Shown: positions 44,039 through 52,429 of the stretch, piece by piece | Numbering within the stretch: the stretch's first letter is position 1 | How the letters are laid out: every line of letters starts with the position of its first letter | Source of the DNA: JAOZPE01 sp964601275 | GTDB taxonomy: Bacteria; Krumholzibacteriota; Krumholzibacteriia; JAJRXK01 | DNA length: 64,000 nt | Assembly (NCBI GenBank): GCA_964601275.1 | Contig: CAZRMV010000002.1 | Coordinates: 372,001 to 436,000 of the forward strand | Reading direction: 5' to 3' | Position numbers and translations under genes: made by a program | Notes under the pieces: generated by a model | What the model was told of the DNA's origin: nothing | The model's database searches: none | The model's input: the letters and a program-made list of their open reading frames with translations, nothing else

Positions 44039-44930
44039 GCCGAGATCCGAATTCCGGGAGGCTCTTCCCTTCCTGCGGCAGTTGATGCTCGAGGCCGGCC
44101 GGAAGTTGCTGGAGGTCCGCGAACACCTGAAGGTCGACCGGAAGGGCCCGGTCGACCTGGTCACCGAACTCGACCTGGAACTGGAGGAACTGCTGGTCGA
44201 CGCCCTGCGCCGGCGTTTCCCCGGGTGGGCGGTGGTGAGCGAGGAGGGCCGGGCGCGGGACGACGCCCTGCGACGGCCCTGTTGGTACGTCGATCCCCTG
44301 GACGGGACCACCAACTTCGTCCACGGCCATCCCTTCCACGTGATCTCGGTGGGCGCCTGGGAGGGGAAGCAGCCTCTAGGGGGCATGGTGTATGCTCCGG
44401 TATTGGATGAACTGTTCGTGGCAACTGCCGGTCATGGCGCGACTTTGGAGCACCCATCACGGGGCAGATCCACCCAGCCGCTGACGGTGCGCGCCTGTCC
44501 CGATCTCGCCCGGGCGCTCTTGGCCACCGGATTTCCCTACCAGCGCGGGGAGATCTGCCGCCTGAACCTGCGATGTGCCGGCGAGGCCCTGCGGCGGGCC
44601 CAGGGTCTGCGCCGGGGGGGCAGCGCGGCCCTAGACCTGTGCTACCTGGCCGCGGGACGGCTCGACGGGTTCTGGGAACCCACCCTGCGTCCCTGGGACG
44701 TGGCCGCGGGCAGCGTGATCGCCCGGGAGGCCGGGGCGGTGGTCAGCGACTATACCGGCGGCGACGGATTCCTCTGGGGACGGCGGATCGTGGCCGCGGG
44801 GCCCGCGGTGCACCCCCAGCTGCTCGAGATGCTCCGGGACGCCCACGCGCACCCGGAGGAATGGCCTCTCGGCGCGCCCTTGAGCGGGCCAGTGCCCTTG
44901 GTTCCCGGCGAGGGAGAGGAGGACTCGTGA
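44031..44930 (+). CDS. Inositol-monophosphatase-family phosphatase
   Basis: 299 residues; the ATG lies inside the end of the AMMECR1 gene (8-base overlap). Metal-binding motifs: VSEEG (first Glu), WYVDPLDGTTNFVHG (the D-P-L-D-G-T signature) and PWDVAAGSVIAREAGAVVSDY near the C-terminus. The family includes inositol-1-phosphatase, fructose-1,6-bisphosphatase and PAP phosphatase; the context does not decide among them. It needs magnesium and is cytoplasmic. Its TGA overlaps the GTG of the SAM-cleaving enzyme. Confidence 0.93.
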   Translation: MPEPRSEFREALPFLRQLMLEAGRKLLEVREHLKVDRKGPVDLVTELDLELEELLVDALRRRFPGWAVVSEEGRARDDALRRPCWYVDPLDGTTNFVHGHPFHVISVGAWEGKQPLGGMVYAPVLDELFVATAGHGATLEHPSRGRSTQPLTVRACPDLARALLATGFPYQRGEICRLNLRCAGEALRRAQGLRRGGSAALDLCYLAAGRLDGFWEPTLRPWDVAAGSVIAREAGAVVSDYTGGDGFLWGRRIVAAGPAVHPQLLEMLRDAHAHPEEWPLGAPLSGPVPLVPGEGEEDS

Positions 44931-45733
44931 TCGTCCTGACCACCGATTTCGGGCTCGCCGACCCCTACGTCGGCATGATGAAGGCAGTGTTGGCCACGCG
45001 GGCGCCCGGGGTCTTGCAGGTCGATCTCTGTCACGGGGTTCCTCCCTTCGCGGTGGAGAGCGGGGCCTTCGTGCTCCACCGGGCCTTTCCCTGGTTTCCC
45101 GAGGGGACGGTGCACCTGGCGGTGGTCGATCCGGGGGTGGGAAGTTCCCGCCCCGCGGTGGCGCTCTCGACCCGGGGCCGCACCCTGGTGGGCCCGGACA
45201 ACGGGCTCTTCGCGCCGTTCGCCGACGCGGAGGACCTGGTGGTGGTCGAGCTGGCGGCGGACGGGATCACCGGGGGGCATCTCAGCTCGACCTTCCACGG
45301 ACGGGACCTCTTCGCCCCGGCGGCCGCGCTTCTGGCCACCGGGACACCGATCGAGCGGCTGGGGAGGCTCCGCCGGGACGGGGGTTCCGGGGAAGGATTG
45401 CTCGAACGAGGACGGCCGTGGTGGTATCGTCAGGAAGATGTCCTCGCCGCGAGGGTGCTCTGGATCGATCGCTTCGGCAACTGCATCACCGGCCTGCCCG
45501 CCCGGGAACTCGAGTCCTTCGGGGCTGGAGAACTCGTGATCGGGGGGCGGGTGCTCAAGGGTCTGCGTCGCACCTTCAGCGAGGTCGAGGTGGGCGAGGC
45601 ATTGATGTACATCGGCAGCGGCGGAACCCTCGAGATCGCGGTGCGGGAAGGCAACGCCGCAGAGGAGTTTTCCATCGAAACGGGGACGGTCCTGCGTCTC
45701 CATCCAAGACAGCCAGGAGGCGACACACGGTGA
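44927..45733 (+). CDS. SAM hydrolase / SAM hydroxide adenosyltransferase (DUF62)
   Basis: 268 residues, GTG start overlapping the previous stop. LTTDFGLADPYVGMMKAVL at the N-terminus (Asp and hydroxide site), VHLAVVDPGVGSSRPAV and TFHGRDLFAPAAA are the fluorinase/chlorinase-fold motifs. The C-terminal half contains WIDRFGNCITGL. Members without the halogenase loop split S-adenosylmethionine to adenosine and methionine using water. The 23-residue loop of fluorinases is not seen. The physiological role is unclear in most bacteria; here it lies between a phosphatase and an MBL-fold protein in a tightly coupled operon. Confidence 0.92.
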   Translation: MIVLTTDFGLADPYVGMMKAVLATRAPGVLQVDLCHGVPPFAVESGAFVLHRAFPWFPEGTVHLAVVDPGVGSSRPAVALSTRGRTLVGPDNGLFAPFADAEDLVVVELAADGITGGHLSSTFHGRDLFAPAAALLATGTPIERLGRLRRDGGSGEGLLERGRPWWYRQEDVLAARVLWIDRFGNCITGLPARELESFGAGELVIGGRVLKGLRRTFSEVEVGEALMYIGSGGTLEIAVREGNAAEEFSIETGTVLRLHPRQPGGDTR

Positions 45734-46479
45734 AGATCTACATGCTGGGGACCGGCACCCTCTTTCCGGTGGCCGGTCAGGCGTCGGCGGGAATGGCGGT
45801 GGAGGTCAGCGGAGAGATCCTGGGATTCGATCTCGGGCGCTGCGTCCTGAACCGGTACCGCGAGGCGGGCCTCGATCCCCTGGGGTTGAAGTACCTGCAC
45901 CTCAGTCACCTGCACCCCGATCACTGCAGCGACCTGGTGCCGTTCCTCTTCGCGTTGCGCTACGCGCCGAGGCCGCCGCGAACCGAGGCCCTGCACATCA
46001 CCGCGCCGGAAGGGCTGGCGAACCTCCTGGAGAACCTGCGGCGGGGATGGAAATGGCTCGATCCCGAGTATCCCCTGCACCTGCGCGAAGCCGAGGAGAC
46101 CACCTTCGAGGAAGGAGGGGCGACGATCACCACCGCGTTCCTCGATCACGGCAGCATGGCCAACCTGGGTTACCGGGTGGAAGCGGAAGGAAAGAGCGTC
46201 GTCTACACCGGGGACACCGAAAGAGGGGACGGCCTGTTGAATCTGGCGCGTCAGGCCGATATCTTGATCTCGGAGTGTTCATTCACCGACGCCCGGGCCC
46301 AAGCCGCCCACATGGCGCCCACGCGCCTGGGGCAACTCGCGAAGGCGGCCGAGGTGAAGAAGCTCGTGATCACCCATCTCTACCCCGAGACCCCGGCTGC
46401 CGAAGTCGAACGGAGCGTGCGCGGTCACTACGACGGCGAGGTCGTGATGGCCGAGGATGGGATGGTCCTGGAACTCTGA
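45730..46479 (+). CDS. MBL-fold, ribonuclease-Z-like hydrolase
   Basis: 249 residues; GTG start overlapping the previous stop (GTGA). The zinc motif is HLSHLHPDHCSDLVPF (HxHxDH), with further metal-site segments VVYTGDTERGDG and KLVITHLYPETPA. The overall layout without an exosite arm resembles RNase Z-like or arylsulfatase-type beta-lactamase-fold proteins rather than tRNase Z itself. The start LGTGTLFPVAGQASAGMAVE is typical of this group. Substrate unknown. It closes the overlapping block with the AMMECR1, phosphatase and SAM-cleaving genes. Confidence 0.9.
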   Translation: MKIYMLGTGTLFPVAGQASAGMAVEVSGEILGFDLGRCVLNRYREAGLDPLGLKYLHLSHLHPDHCSDLVPFLFALRYAPRPPRTEALHITAPEGLANLLENLRRGWKWLDPEYPLHLREAEETTFEEGGATITTAFLDHGSMANLGYRVEAEGKSVVYTGDTERGDGLLNLARQADILISECSFTDARAQAAHMAPTRLGQLAKAAEVKKLVITHLYPETPAAEVERSVRGHYDGEVVMAEDGMVLEL

Positions 46480-46527
46480 TGCAGGGTTGGGCGCTTCCCA
46501 CGGCGCTCGGCTGGAAGGGAAGTCTCC

Positions 46528-47325
46528 ATGTTCCGGATCCGTCAAGCGGGACTGATCGTCTCCCTGGGAGCGGTCCTCCTGCTGGGCGCGTGCGCCAAGT
46601 ACACCGTCTACCTGCACTACCAGAAGGAATCGGCCAACGTCTTCACCGAAGAGCCCCAGACCTCGATCTTCGTGGCCGAGCCCTCCGACCTTCGATCGCA
46701 GAAGGAAAGGGAAGGGAAGGGGGCCTTCGTCAATCTGCGCTTTCCCGCCGACGACAAGCTCGACGTTCCGATGTCGAGCGTGGTGCGCCGGGCCATCATG
46801 CAGGACATCCTGGCCACCCAGGTGGCCAAGGTGGTGCAGAACCCGGAGAACGCGGACTACGTACTGCATACCGAGATCCTGAGCATGACCACCCACGTGA
46901 AGCGCGGAGGCAAGCTGTTCATCGTTCCGCTTCTCACCGGCGTGGCGGTGGGAGTGGCCGCCGGAGCCGGGGCGGATGTAAGCCACGGGATCAAGGTGGG
47001 GCTGGTGGGAGTGCTCCTGGGAACCTTCATTCCCTTGCCCACTCCCACCGAAGGCGTGGTGGAATTGCGGATGGAGCTGGCCGACCGCCTCACCGGGGAG
47101 GTGGCCTGGCAGACCGTCTGCAAGGGGGTGGAGAAGGCCAAGGTCTCCATGTCGATCTCCGCGCGCAAGGACAAGAAACTGGCCGAACGCTTCCTGCCCC
47201 TGGCGCTCAAGCGGGCCAACGCGTGCGCGGTGGGGCAACTCTATCAGTTCCTGGCTCAGCACCCCGAAGGCGGTCGTGCCCTCCCGGACACCACGATCCA
47301 GGACCGCCGTCCGGACGCGCCCTGA
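46528..47325 (+). CDS. Lipoprotein of unknown function
   Basis: 265 residues; GGAAGG about 8 bases before the ATG. Lipoprotein signal (LIVSLGAVLLLGAC, Cys22). The mature protein has a mixed alpha/beta chain with QDILATQVAKVVQNPENADYVL and ELRMELADRLTGEVAWQTVC. This is reminiscent of lipoproteins of the DUF799/GNA1162 or CsgG-like class; no named family is secure. A Gly/Ala/Val-rich segment (about 135-165, VPLLTGVAVGVAAGAGADV) could insert in a membrane or lie in a core. It lies 48 bases after the MBL-fold gene and may share its transcript. Confidence 0.78.
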   Translation: MFRIRQAGLIVSLGAVLLLGACAKYTVYLHYQKESANVFTEEPQTSIFVAEPSDLRSQKEREGKGAFVNLRFPADDKLDVPMSSVVRRAIMQDILATQVAKVVQNPENADYVLHTEILSMTTHVKRGGKLFIVPLLTGVAVGVAAGAGADVSHGIKVGLVGVLLGTFIPLPTPTEGVVELRMELADRLTGEVAWQTVCKGVEKAKVSMSISARKDKKLAERFLPLALKRANACAVGQLYQFLAQHPEGGRALPDTTIQDRRPDAP

Positions 47326-47446
47326 GAACGCCGGCCGGCCTTGCCGCTTCCGGCCGCTCCCCCTAAGCTGATCGGGCCTCTCCGCCGGTGTCCAGACCGG
47401 CGGTGATCCGCCTGCGGAATCCCCCTTGACGATTGGAGCCTCTACC

Positions 47447-48046
47447 ATGCATGCCCGGCCAACCCGGATCATTGCTCGTCGCATCCTCTCCATGGCCTTC
47501 GCGCTTGCCGCCCTGGCGATCCTGACCGCAGTTTCGACACCCGCCTTCGCCGAAGAGACCCACGAGGGCGGCATGCCTCCCATGGGAGCACCCGCCCAGA
47601 TGAAGGACATCGCCTTCCTGCAGGGCGATTGGACGGTGGACATGCAGGTGCGGATGGGACCGGACGCGGGCTGGATGCCGGTGAAGGGCGAGGCCCAGGT
47701 CCGCTCCGAGCTGGACGGTTGTCTGCAGCGGATGGATTTCGCCAGCGAGATGATGGGCATGCCCTTCAAGGGATTGGGGCTCGACTCCTACAACCGCGAG
47801 ACCGGCAAGTACGACTCGTACTGGATCGACACGATGTCGGCGAAGATGACCCGGATGAGTGGGGGGTTCGAGGACGGGAAGCTGGTGATGACCGGTACGG
47901 ATATGATGATGGGCAAGACCCAGCTCATGAAATCGGTCACGGAGAAACTCAGCGACGACGAGGTCAGCTTCGTCATGTCCGTCTCGATGGATCAGGGCAA
48001 GACTTGGTTCACCAACATGAAGATGATCTACCACCGGAAGAAGTGA
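47447..48046 (+). CDS. Exported DUF1579-family protein
   Basis: 199 residues; ATG 47447 with GGAG 8 bases upstream. A signal peptide (basic ARRILSM, then FALAALAILTAV, ending AFAEE) is followed by the DUF1579 signature: FLQGDWTVDMQVRM, GLGLDSYNRETGKYDSYWIDT and KMTRMSGGFEDGK. The fold is a lipocalin-like beta-barrel. Met is unusually frequent (MPPMGAPAQM, SEMMGMPF, DMMMGKTQLM), which might fit copper binding or oxidant buffering, but that is only a suggestion. It is separated from the convergent methyltransferase gene by 60 bases. Confidence 0.88.
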   Translation: MHARPTRIIARRILSMAFALAALAILTAVSTPAFAEETHEGGMPPMGAPAQMKDIAFLQGDWTVDMQVRMGPDAGWMPVKGEAQVRSELDGCLQRMDFASEMMGMPFKGLGLDSYNRETGKYDSYWIDTMSAKMTRMSGGFEDGKLVMTGTDMMMGKTQLMKSVTEKLSDDEVSFVMSVSMDQGKTWFTNMKMIYHRKK

Positions 48047-48106
48047 GCGCGAGGGTGGGCGATGGAATCCGCGCCGTTCGGGGCTTCTCCGGGCGGCGTC
48101 CTTCGT

Positions 48107-48943
48107 TCAGTCTCCCGGCGGACCCGGTCGGTCCATGCTGCGTTGCCGCCGGGCCTCGAAGAGGACCAGGGCGGCGGCGACGTTGACGTTGAGGGAATCG
48201 GCTCGGCCCGCCATCGGGATGCGCAGGGCGTTGATCTCCCCGCCGGTCCAGCTCGTTCCGAGACCTTCGTGTTCGGATCCAAGCACGAGGGCGCAGGGCC
48301 CGCGCAGATCGGCGTCCCAGTAGCAGGTGGTCGCCTCGGGCCGGGTGGTGAAGACCCCAAGACCGTGTCCTTCGATCCACGCCCGGGCCTCGTCAAAGGT
48401 TCCCTGGGCGATCGGCAGGGTGAAGAGGGTGCCCATGCTGGCCCGGATGACGTTCGGGTTGGCGCAGTCGGTCACCGGATCGCACACCAGCACCGCGTCG
48501 ACCCCGGCCGCGTCGGCGGTGCGCAAGAGTGCTCCCAGATTGCCGGGTTTCTCGATGGCCTGCACCACCAGGACCAGGGGCGCGGTCGGGGGAAGGCGCA
48601 GCGCGTCGAAGCCGGCGGCCTTCCACTGGACCACGGCGCACAGGCCCTCGTTTCGGTCGCCGAAGGCCAGGCGGGTGCTGACCGCGGCGCTCACCCGGAC
48701 CAACGGGACGTGCTCCTGCCGGCAGCGGCGCAGGGCTTCGGTTCCCTCCGGGCCCCGGACGAGTTCCTCGCAGGTGTAGACCGCCTGGGGCCGAAGATGC
48801 CCGTCGAGGGCGCGCAACAGTTCCCGGGCGCCGTCGATGCGGGTCAACCCGCTGCGCTTGCGGGCCCGGCGGTCGAGAAGGCGGATCGCCTCCTTGATGC
48901 GCGGGTTCTGCAGGCTGGTGATCTCCGGCGAAGAATCGTTCAT
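48107..48943 (-). CDS. SpoU/TrmH-family RNA 2'-O-methyltransferase
   Basis: 278 residues; ATG 48943 overlaps the upstream methyltransferase stop (ATGA), with GAGG 8 bases away. The SPOUT motifs are KPGNLGALLRTADAAGVDAV (motif 1), VLGSEHEGLG (motif 2) and IPMAGRADSLNVNVAAALVLFEARRQR (motif 3, trefoil knot). An N-terminal substrate-binding domain covers about 110 residues, as in TrmH/RlmB-like enzymes. It methylates ribose 2'-OH in rRNA or tRNA; the exact site cannot be told. It lies in one transcript with a second RNA-methyltransferase-like gene and lgt. Confidence 0.94.
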   Translation of the reverse strand: MNDSSPEITSLQNPRIKEAIRLLDRRARKRSGLTRIDGARELLRALDGHLRPQAVYTCEELVRGPEGTEALRRCRQEHVPLVRVSAAVSTRLAFGDRNEGLCAVVQWKAAGFDALRLPPTAPLVLVVQAIEKPGNLGALLRTADAAGVDAVLVCDPVTDCANPNVIRASMGTLFTLPIAQGTFDEARAWIEGHGLGVFTTRPEATTCYWDADLRGPCALVLGSEHEGLGTSWTGGEINALRIPMAGRADSLNVNVAAALVLFEARRQRSMDRPGPPGD

Positions 48944-49989
48944 CGCGGATCCTCGCGGTGTCCTCGTGGCTTCGACTTCGACGATTCCTCCGGTCGTCGG
49001 TGTGACGCGTGGGCCGGAAGAGCGGCCGGGGAAAGGTGGGGCAAGGTGCCCTCGGCGCTCCAGGCGGCCCAGGTTCCGCTGGGCAGGAGCCGACGGCCCT
49101 CGGCGTCGCCGATGGTCATCTCGCCGCGGCCGAAGTCGCCCATGTCCCCGACCGTCCCGCCGCCCGCGCGTCGACCGGCGGATTCTCCCAGGGCGTCTTC
49201 GAGCAGGTTGCGCAGAACCAGGGGGCCGATCCCGGGGGTGTGGGCGCTCAGCAGGACGAAGAGGGGCGCATCGCTGAGCAGCCGGGCGAGCTCGGTGAGG
49301 AATCCGGGAAGGTCGGTTTCGAGTTTCCACACCTGTCCCTTGGGTCCGCGGCCGAAACTCGGCGGATCCAGGATGATCGCGTCGTAGCGCCGTTGCCGCC
49401 GGATCTCCCGGGCGACGAAACGCGCGGCGTCGTCGACGATCCATCGGATGGTCCCGAGGCCCGCCGGGCGCTGCACGGCTGGTCCTCCTCCCACGAGCAA
49501 GCCGTTGGCCCGCGCGTTCTCACTGGCCCACTGCACGATGCCCCGGCTCGCGTCGCAGTGGGTGACCTGCGCGCCCCCCTGGGCGGCGGCGATCGAGGCG
49601 CCCCCGGTATACGCGAAGAGGTTCAGGACCTTCGGCGGTGGGGTCCGGCCGGAGCAAGATCGCCGGATCCATTCCCAGAACGGGACCTGTTCGGGAAAGA
49701 CCCCCACGTGTCCGAAGCCGGTGGTCTGCAGGCGCAGGCGCACTCCGCCCATCTCGACCGACCAGGGTTCGGGGAATTCCCGCCGGCGCTCCCACTGTCC
49801 GCCTCCCTCGGCGGAGCGGTGGTAGAGGGCGTGGGCGTCCTCCCACATGCCGGGTTGCCGCCTCTTCCACAGGCTCTGGGGGGATGGGCGTTGCAGGATG
49901 ACGGGACCGAAACGTTCCAGGCGGGCCTGGCTGCCGCAATCGAGCAGCCGGTAGTCGCCCGGATCGCCCTCGTCCTCACGCCGCGGCAT
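48940..49989 (-). CDS. Class I SAM-dependent methyltransferase (RlmI/RlmK-like)
   Basis: 349 residues. The Rossmann SAM-binding motif is VLNLFAYTGGASIAAAQGGA, followed by the acidic loop THCDASRGIVQWASENARANGL and the catalytic-type motif IILDPPSFGRGPKGQVWKLE. These are typical of the RlmI/RlmK/RlmL C-terminal methyltransferase (23S rRNA). No N-terminal PUA domain is visible; instead there is a WERRREFPEPW-type leader. The C-terminal 60 residues are low-complexity and basic. The start overlaps the end of lgt by 14 bases. Confidence 0.9.
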   Translation of the reverse strand: MPRREDEGDPGDYRLLDCGSQARLERFGPVILQRPSPQSLWKRRQPGMWEDAHALYHRSAEGGGQWERRREFPEPWSVEMGGVRLRLQTTGFGHVGVFPEQVPFWEWIRRSCSGRTPPPKVLNLFAYTGGASIAAAQGGAQVTHCDASRGIVQWASENARANGLLVGGGPAVQRPAGLGTIRWIVDDAARFVAREIRRQRRYDAIILDPPSFGRGPKGQVWKLETDLPGFLTELARLLSDAPLFVLLSAHTPGIGPLVLRNLLEDALGESAGRRAGGGTVGDMGDFGRGEMTIGDAEGRRLLPSGTWAAWSAEGTLPHLSPAALPAHASHRRPEESSKSKPRGHREDPR

Positions 49990-50749
49990 GGCCCGAAGAC
50001 CCCGGAGTGGACCGGCGGGTGAGGTAGAGGACGGCGCCCAGGACGATGGCGGCCAGGCTGGTCCACTGGGCCGTGGTGAGGCCCAGGGCCACCGGCGGGT
50101 TGCGGCGGACGAACTCGATCAGGAATCGTTCCACGCCGGCCAGGATGAGATAGACCCCGAAGAGCTGTCCCGGGCCGGTCAGGCGGGTCCGCAGACGCCA
50201 GAGCAGGGCGAAGACCCCGAGCATGGCGACCAGTTCGTACAAGGGGGTGGGGTGCACCAGGACGCCGGGGGGCGTGGGCACCATGCCCTTGGCGTAGGAG
50301 TATCCCCAGGGAAGGGTGGTCACCTTTCCGTAGTCGCCGTCCCCGGAGAGATGGCAGCCGATCCGTCCCACCGCGTAGGCCACCGCCAGTCCGGGCGCGA
50401 AGGCGTCGCACATCGACCACAGGCCCTGTCCCTTGTGCCGGGCCCAGGCGAGGGTCGCTACGGCGCCCCCGATCACTCCTCCGTACCAGGTGAGCCCCGC
50501 CCCGGAGAACAGCTCGTGGAGGGGGTTGCGCAACACCTCCCGGTAGTGGGCCACGAGATAGTAGACGCGGGCGCCCAGGATGCCGCCCACCAGGGCGATC
50601 AGGGGATAGCCGTCGATGTTGTCGGGTTGGATCGAACGGCGGCGCAGCTCCTTCGCGGTGAACCAGGCCCCGGCGAGGAAGGCGAGCACGACCATCAGTC
50701 CGAAACTGTAGACCTTGAACGGCCCGATGCGGAAGAGAATGGGGTACAT
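49976..50749 (-). CDS. lgt: Prolipoprotein diacylglyceryl transferase
   Basis: 257 residues; ATG 50749 with GGAG upstream. Seven membrane spans are expected. LTWYGGVIGGAVATLAWAR, the signature YAVGRIGCHLSGDGDYG (in place of the common GRxGNFxNxE) and VHPTPLYELVAML, with catalytic-region residues, are present. The enzyme transfers diacylglycerol to the lipobox cysteine of prolipoproteins in the inner membrane, the first step for the several lipoproteins encoded in this window. A PIN-PhoH ATPase gene precedes it by 23 bases. Confidence 0.95.
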   Translation of the reverse strand: MYPILFRIGPFKVYSFGLMVVLAFLAGAWFTAKELRRRSIQPDNIDGYPLIALVGGILGARVYYLVAHYREVLRNPLHELFSGAGLTWYGGVIGGAVATLAWARHKGQGLWSMCDAFAPGLAVAYAVGRIGCHLSGDGDYGKVTTLPWGYSYAKGMVPTPPGVLVHPTPLYELVAMLGVFALLWRLRTRLTGPGQLFGVYLILAGVERFLIEFVRRNPPVALGLTTAQWTSLAAIVLGAVLYLTRRSTPGSSGHAAA

Positions 50750-50772
50750 GGCGGCGCGATCTCCTGATCGGT

Positions 50773-52074
50773 CTAGAGAAGTTCGGCGGCGAGGCTGGCC
50801 AACTCGCTGCGCTCGCTGCGCGTCAGAGTCACGTGACCGAAGAGGGGTTGGTCCTTGAAACGTTCGACGAGGGTGGTCAAACCATTCGAGCTGGCATCGA
50901 GATAGGGATTGTCGATCTGGTAGGGGTCTCCGGTGAGAACGACCTTGGTATCGTGACCCGCGCGGCTCACGATGGTCTTCACTTCGTGCGGGGAGAGGTT
51001 CTGGGCCTCGTCCACGATGATGAACAGCCTGGGCAGCGAACGTCCCCGGATGTAGGTGACCGCTTCCACCTCGATCCATTCCTTCTCGAAGAGGAAGTCG
51101 ACCTTGCCCTCGGTCCCCTCGAGCTGGGGGTCGACGAGAAACTTCAGGTTGTCGAAGATGGGCTCCATCCAGCTCTCGAGTTTCTCCTCCTTGCTTCCGG
51201 GGAGGTACCCGATGTCCTTGCCCAGGGGCATGATCGGACGGCTCACCAGGATGCGCTTGTAGACCTGCCGCTCGGCCACGAGTTCCAGTCCCGCGGCCAA
51301 GGCCAGCAGGGTCTTGCCGGTACCGGCCTTGCCGATCAGGGTGACCAGCTTCACTTCCGGATCCATGAGCAGCTCGATGGCGAAATGCTGCTGGAGATTG
51401 AGCGGACGCAGTTTCCAGGGCTGCGTATCCTCGAAACGCAGGGGAATCAACCGCTGCTCGACGCGATCGTGGCGGGCGAGGGCGGAGTGCTTGGGGTTGC
51501 CCTCGTCCTGGAGCAGGACCATCTCGTTGGGATACATGTCGTCGGGCGCATCCAGGGTGCCGTTCTTGTAGAAGGAGTCGATGTCGGGGGCGGACAGGAC
51601 GAGGGTCCGGTAGCCGTCCCACAGCTTGTCGAATTCCACGCGCTGGGGTTCATAGTCTTCCGTTTCCAGACCGAGGGTGTCGCTCTTCAGCCGGGCGTTG
51701 ATGTCCTTGGAGACGAAGACCACATCACGGTTCTCCTCGTCCCTCAGGCGCAGCGCGGTGGCGATGATCCGGTTGTCCGGGATGGATCGCTCCATGGCGG
51801 GGGGAAGGTTGTCGCCCTTCTCTCCGAAGCGCACCATCAACTTCCCGCCTCGTTCCAGGGGAACGCCCTTGTTCAGATCGCCCTTGAGGCGCAATTCGTC
51901 GAGCCGTCGCGCCACGTGGCGGGCCATTCTTCCCAGCTCGTCCCGGTGGGTCTTGAAGCGGTCCAGTTCCTCCAGCACGTCCAGGGTGATGACGACGTCG
52001 TTGTCGCCGAAGGTCTCCAGGGCGTTCTCGTCGTGGAGCAGCACGTTGGTGTCGAGGACGAAGGTCTTGGTCAT
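50773..52074 (-). CDS. PIN-domain PhoH-family ATPase (PhoH2-like)
   Basis: 433 residues. An N-terminal PIN ribonuclease domain (residues 1-140) starts TFVLDTNVLLHDENAL and has the acidic residues in LDVLEELDRFK, DNRIIATAL and VFVSKDINARLK. A PhoH ATPase follows, with Walker A LIGKAGTGKTLLALAAGL and Walker B FIIVDEAQNLSPHEV. This fused architecture is that of PhoH2, reported as an RNA helicase/RNase linked to toxin-antitoxin-like PhoAT operons. No small antitoxin gene is visible just upstream; the next gene is glnA, transcribed away. Confidence 0.95.
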   Translation of the reverse strand: MTKTFVLDTNVLLHDENALETFGDNDVVITLDVLEELDRFKTHRDELGRMARHVARRLDELRLKGDLNKGVPLERGGKLMVRFGEKGDNLPPAMERSIPDNRIIATALRLRDEENRDVVFVSKDINARLKSDTLGLETEDYEPQRVEFDKLWDGYRTLVLSAPDIDSFYKNGTLDAPDDMYPNEMVLLQDEGNPKHSALARHDRVEQRLIPLRFEDTQPWKLRPLNLQQHFAIELLMDPEVKLVTLIGKAGTGKTLLALAAGLELVAERQVYKRILVSRPIMPLGKDIGYLPGSKEEKLESWMEPIFDNLKFLVDPQLEGTEGKVDFLFEKEWIEVEAVTYIRGRSLPRLFIIVDEAQNLSPHEVKTIVSRAGHDTKVVLTGDPYQIDNPYLDASSNGLTTLVERFKDQPLFGHVTLTRSERSELASLAAELL

Positions 52075-52264
52075 GGTGTTTCCGGCTGGGGGCGGGATTG
52101 CTGGTCGATCGAGCCCAGGCTAAGTCCAAGGCAGGCAAGGTACAAGCGGAATCCAGGCCGCTTTGGGAGCGCCGGCATCGGGCGCCCCGGGGCTTTGGGG
52201 TGGGGAGGCGAGGGTGTGCCGACCTCGGGTGGGTCTACAAAGTGTCGAAAAAAAACGTGACATC

Positions 52265-52307
52265 TTGCAGAAAAAGACTTCTGAAGTGCCATAAAACGCA
52301 CTAGAAT
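52265..52307 (+). promoter_or_regulatory. glnA upstream control region with inverted repeats
   Basis: The rest of the 52075-52429 interval carries no gene. A candidate -10 box, TAGAAT, is at 52302-52307, with no strong -35 box. Two small inverted repeats lie over it: ACTTCTGAAGT (52277-52287), and AGTGC/GCACT (52285-52289 and 52298-52302), the latter touching the -10. They look like operators. There is no match to the sigma-54 GG/GC pattern. Confidence 0.4.
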
Positions 52308-52357
52308 TGACGGAGTGTCCAGGAAAACTTGCACGAACCGCAGATCTCCTGAGACCA

Positions 52358-52377
52358 CCCGGGGCCCGCGCCCCGGG
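52358..52377 (+). other. G+C-only hairpin in the glnA leader
   Basis: Perfect 8-base arms CCCGGGGC (52358-52365) and GCCCCGGG (52370-52377) with a 4-base loop, between the control region and the glnA start. No T-run follows, so it is not a simple terminator; it may stabilise the RNA or affect translation. Confidence 0.6.
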
Positions 52378-52429
52378 CGGGTCCAGGGGGCTGTGGTTCC
52401 TTCCCGGGTCCGCCGACCAGGAGCCTGAC

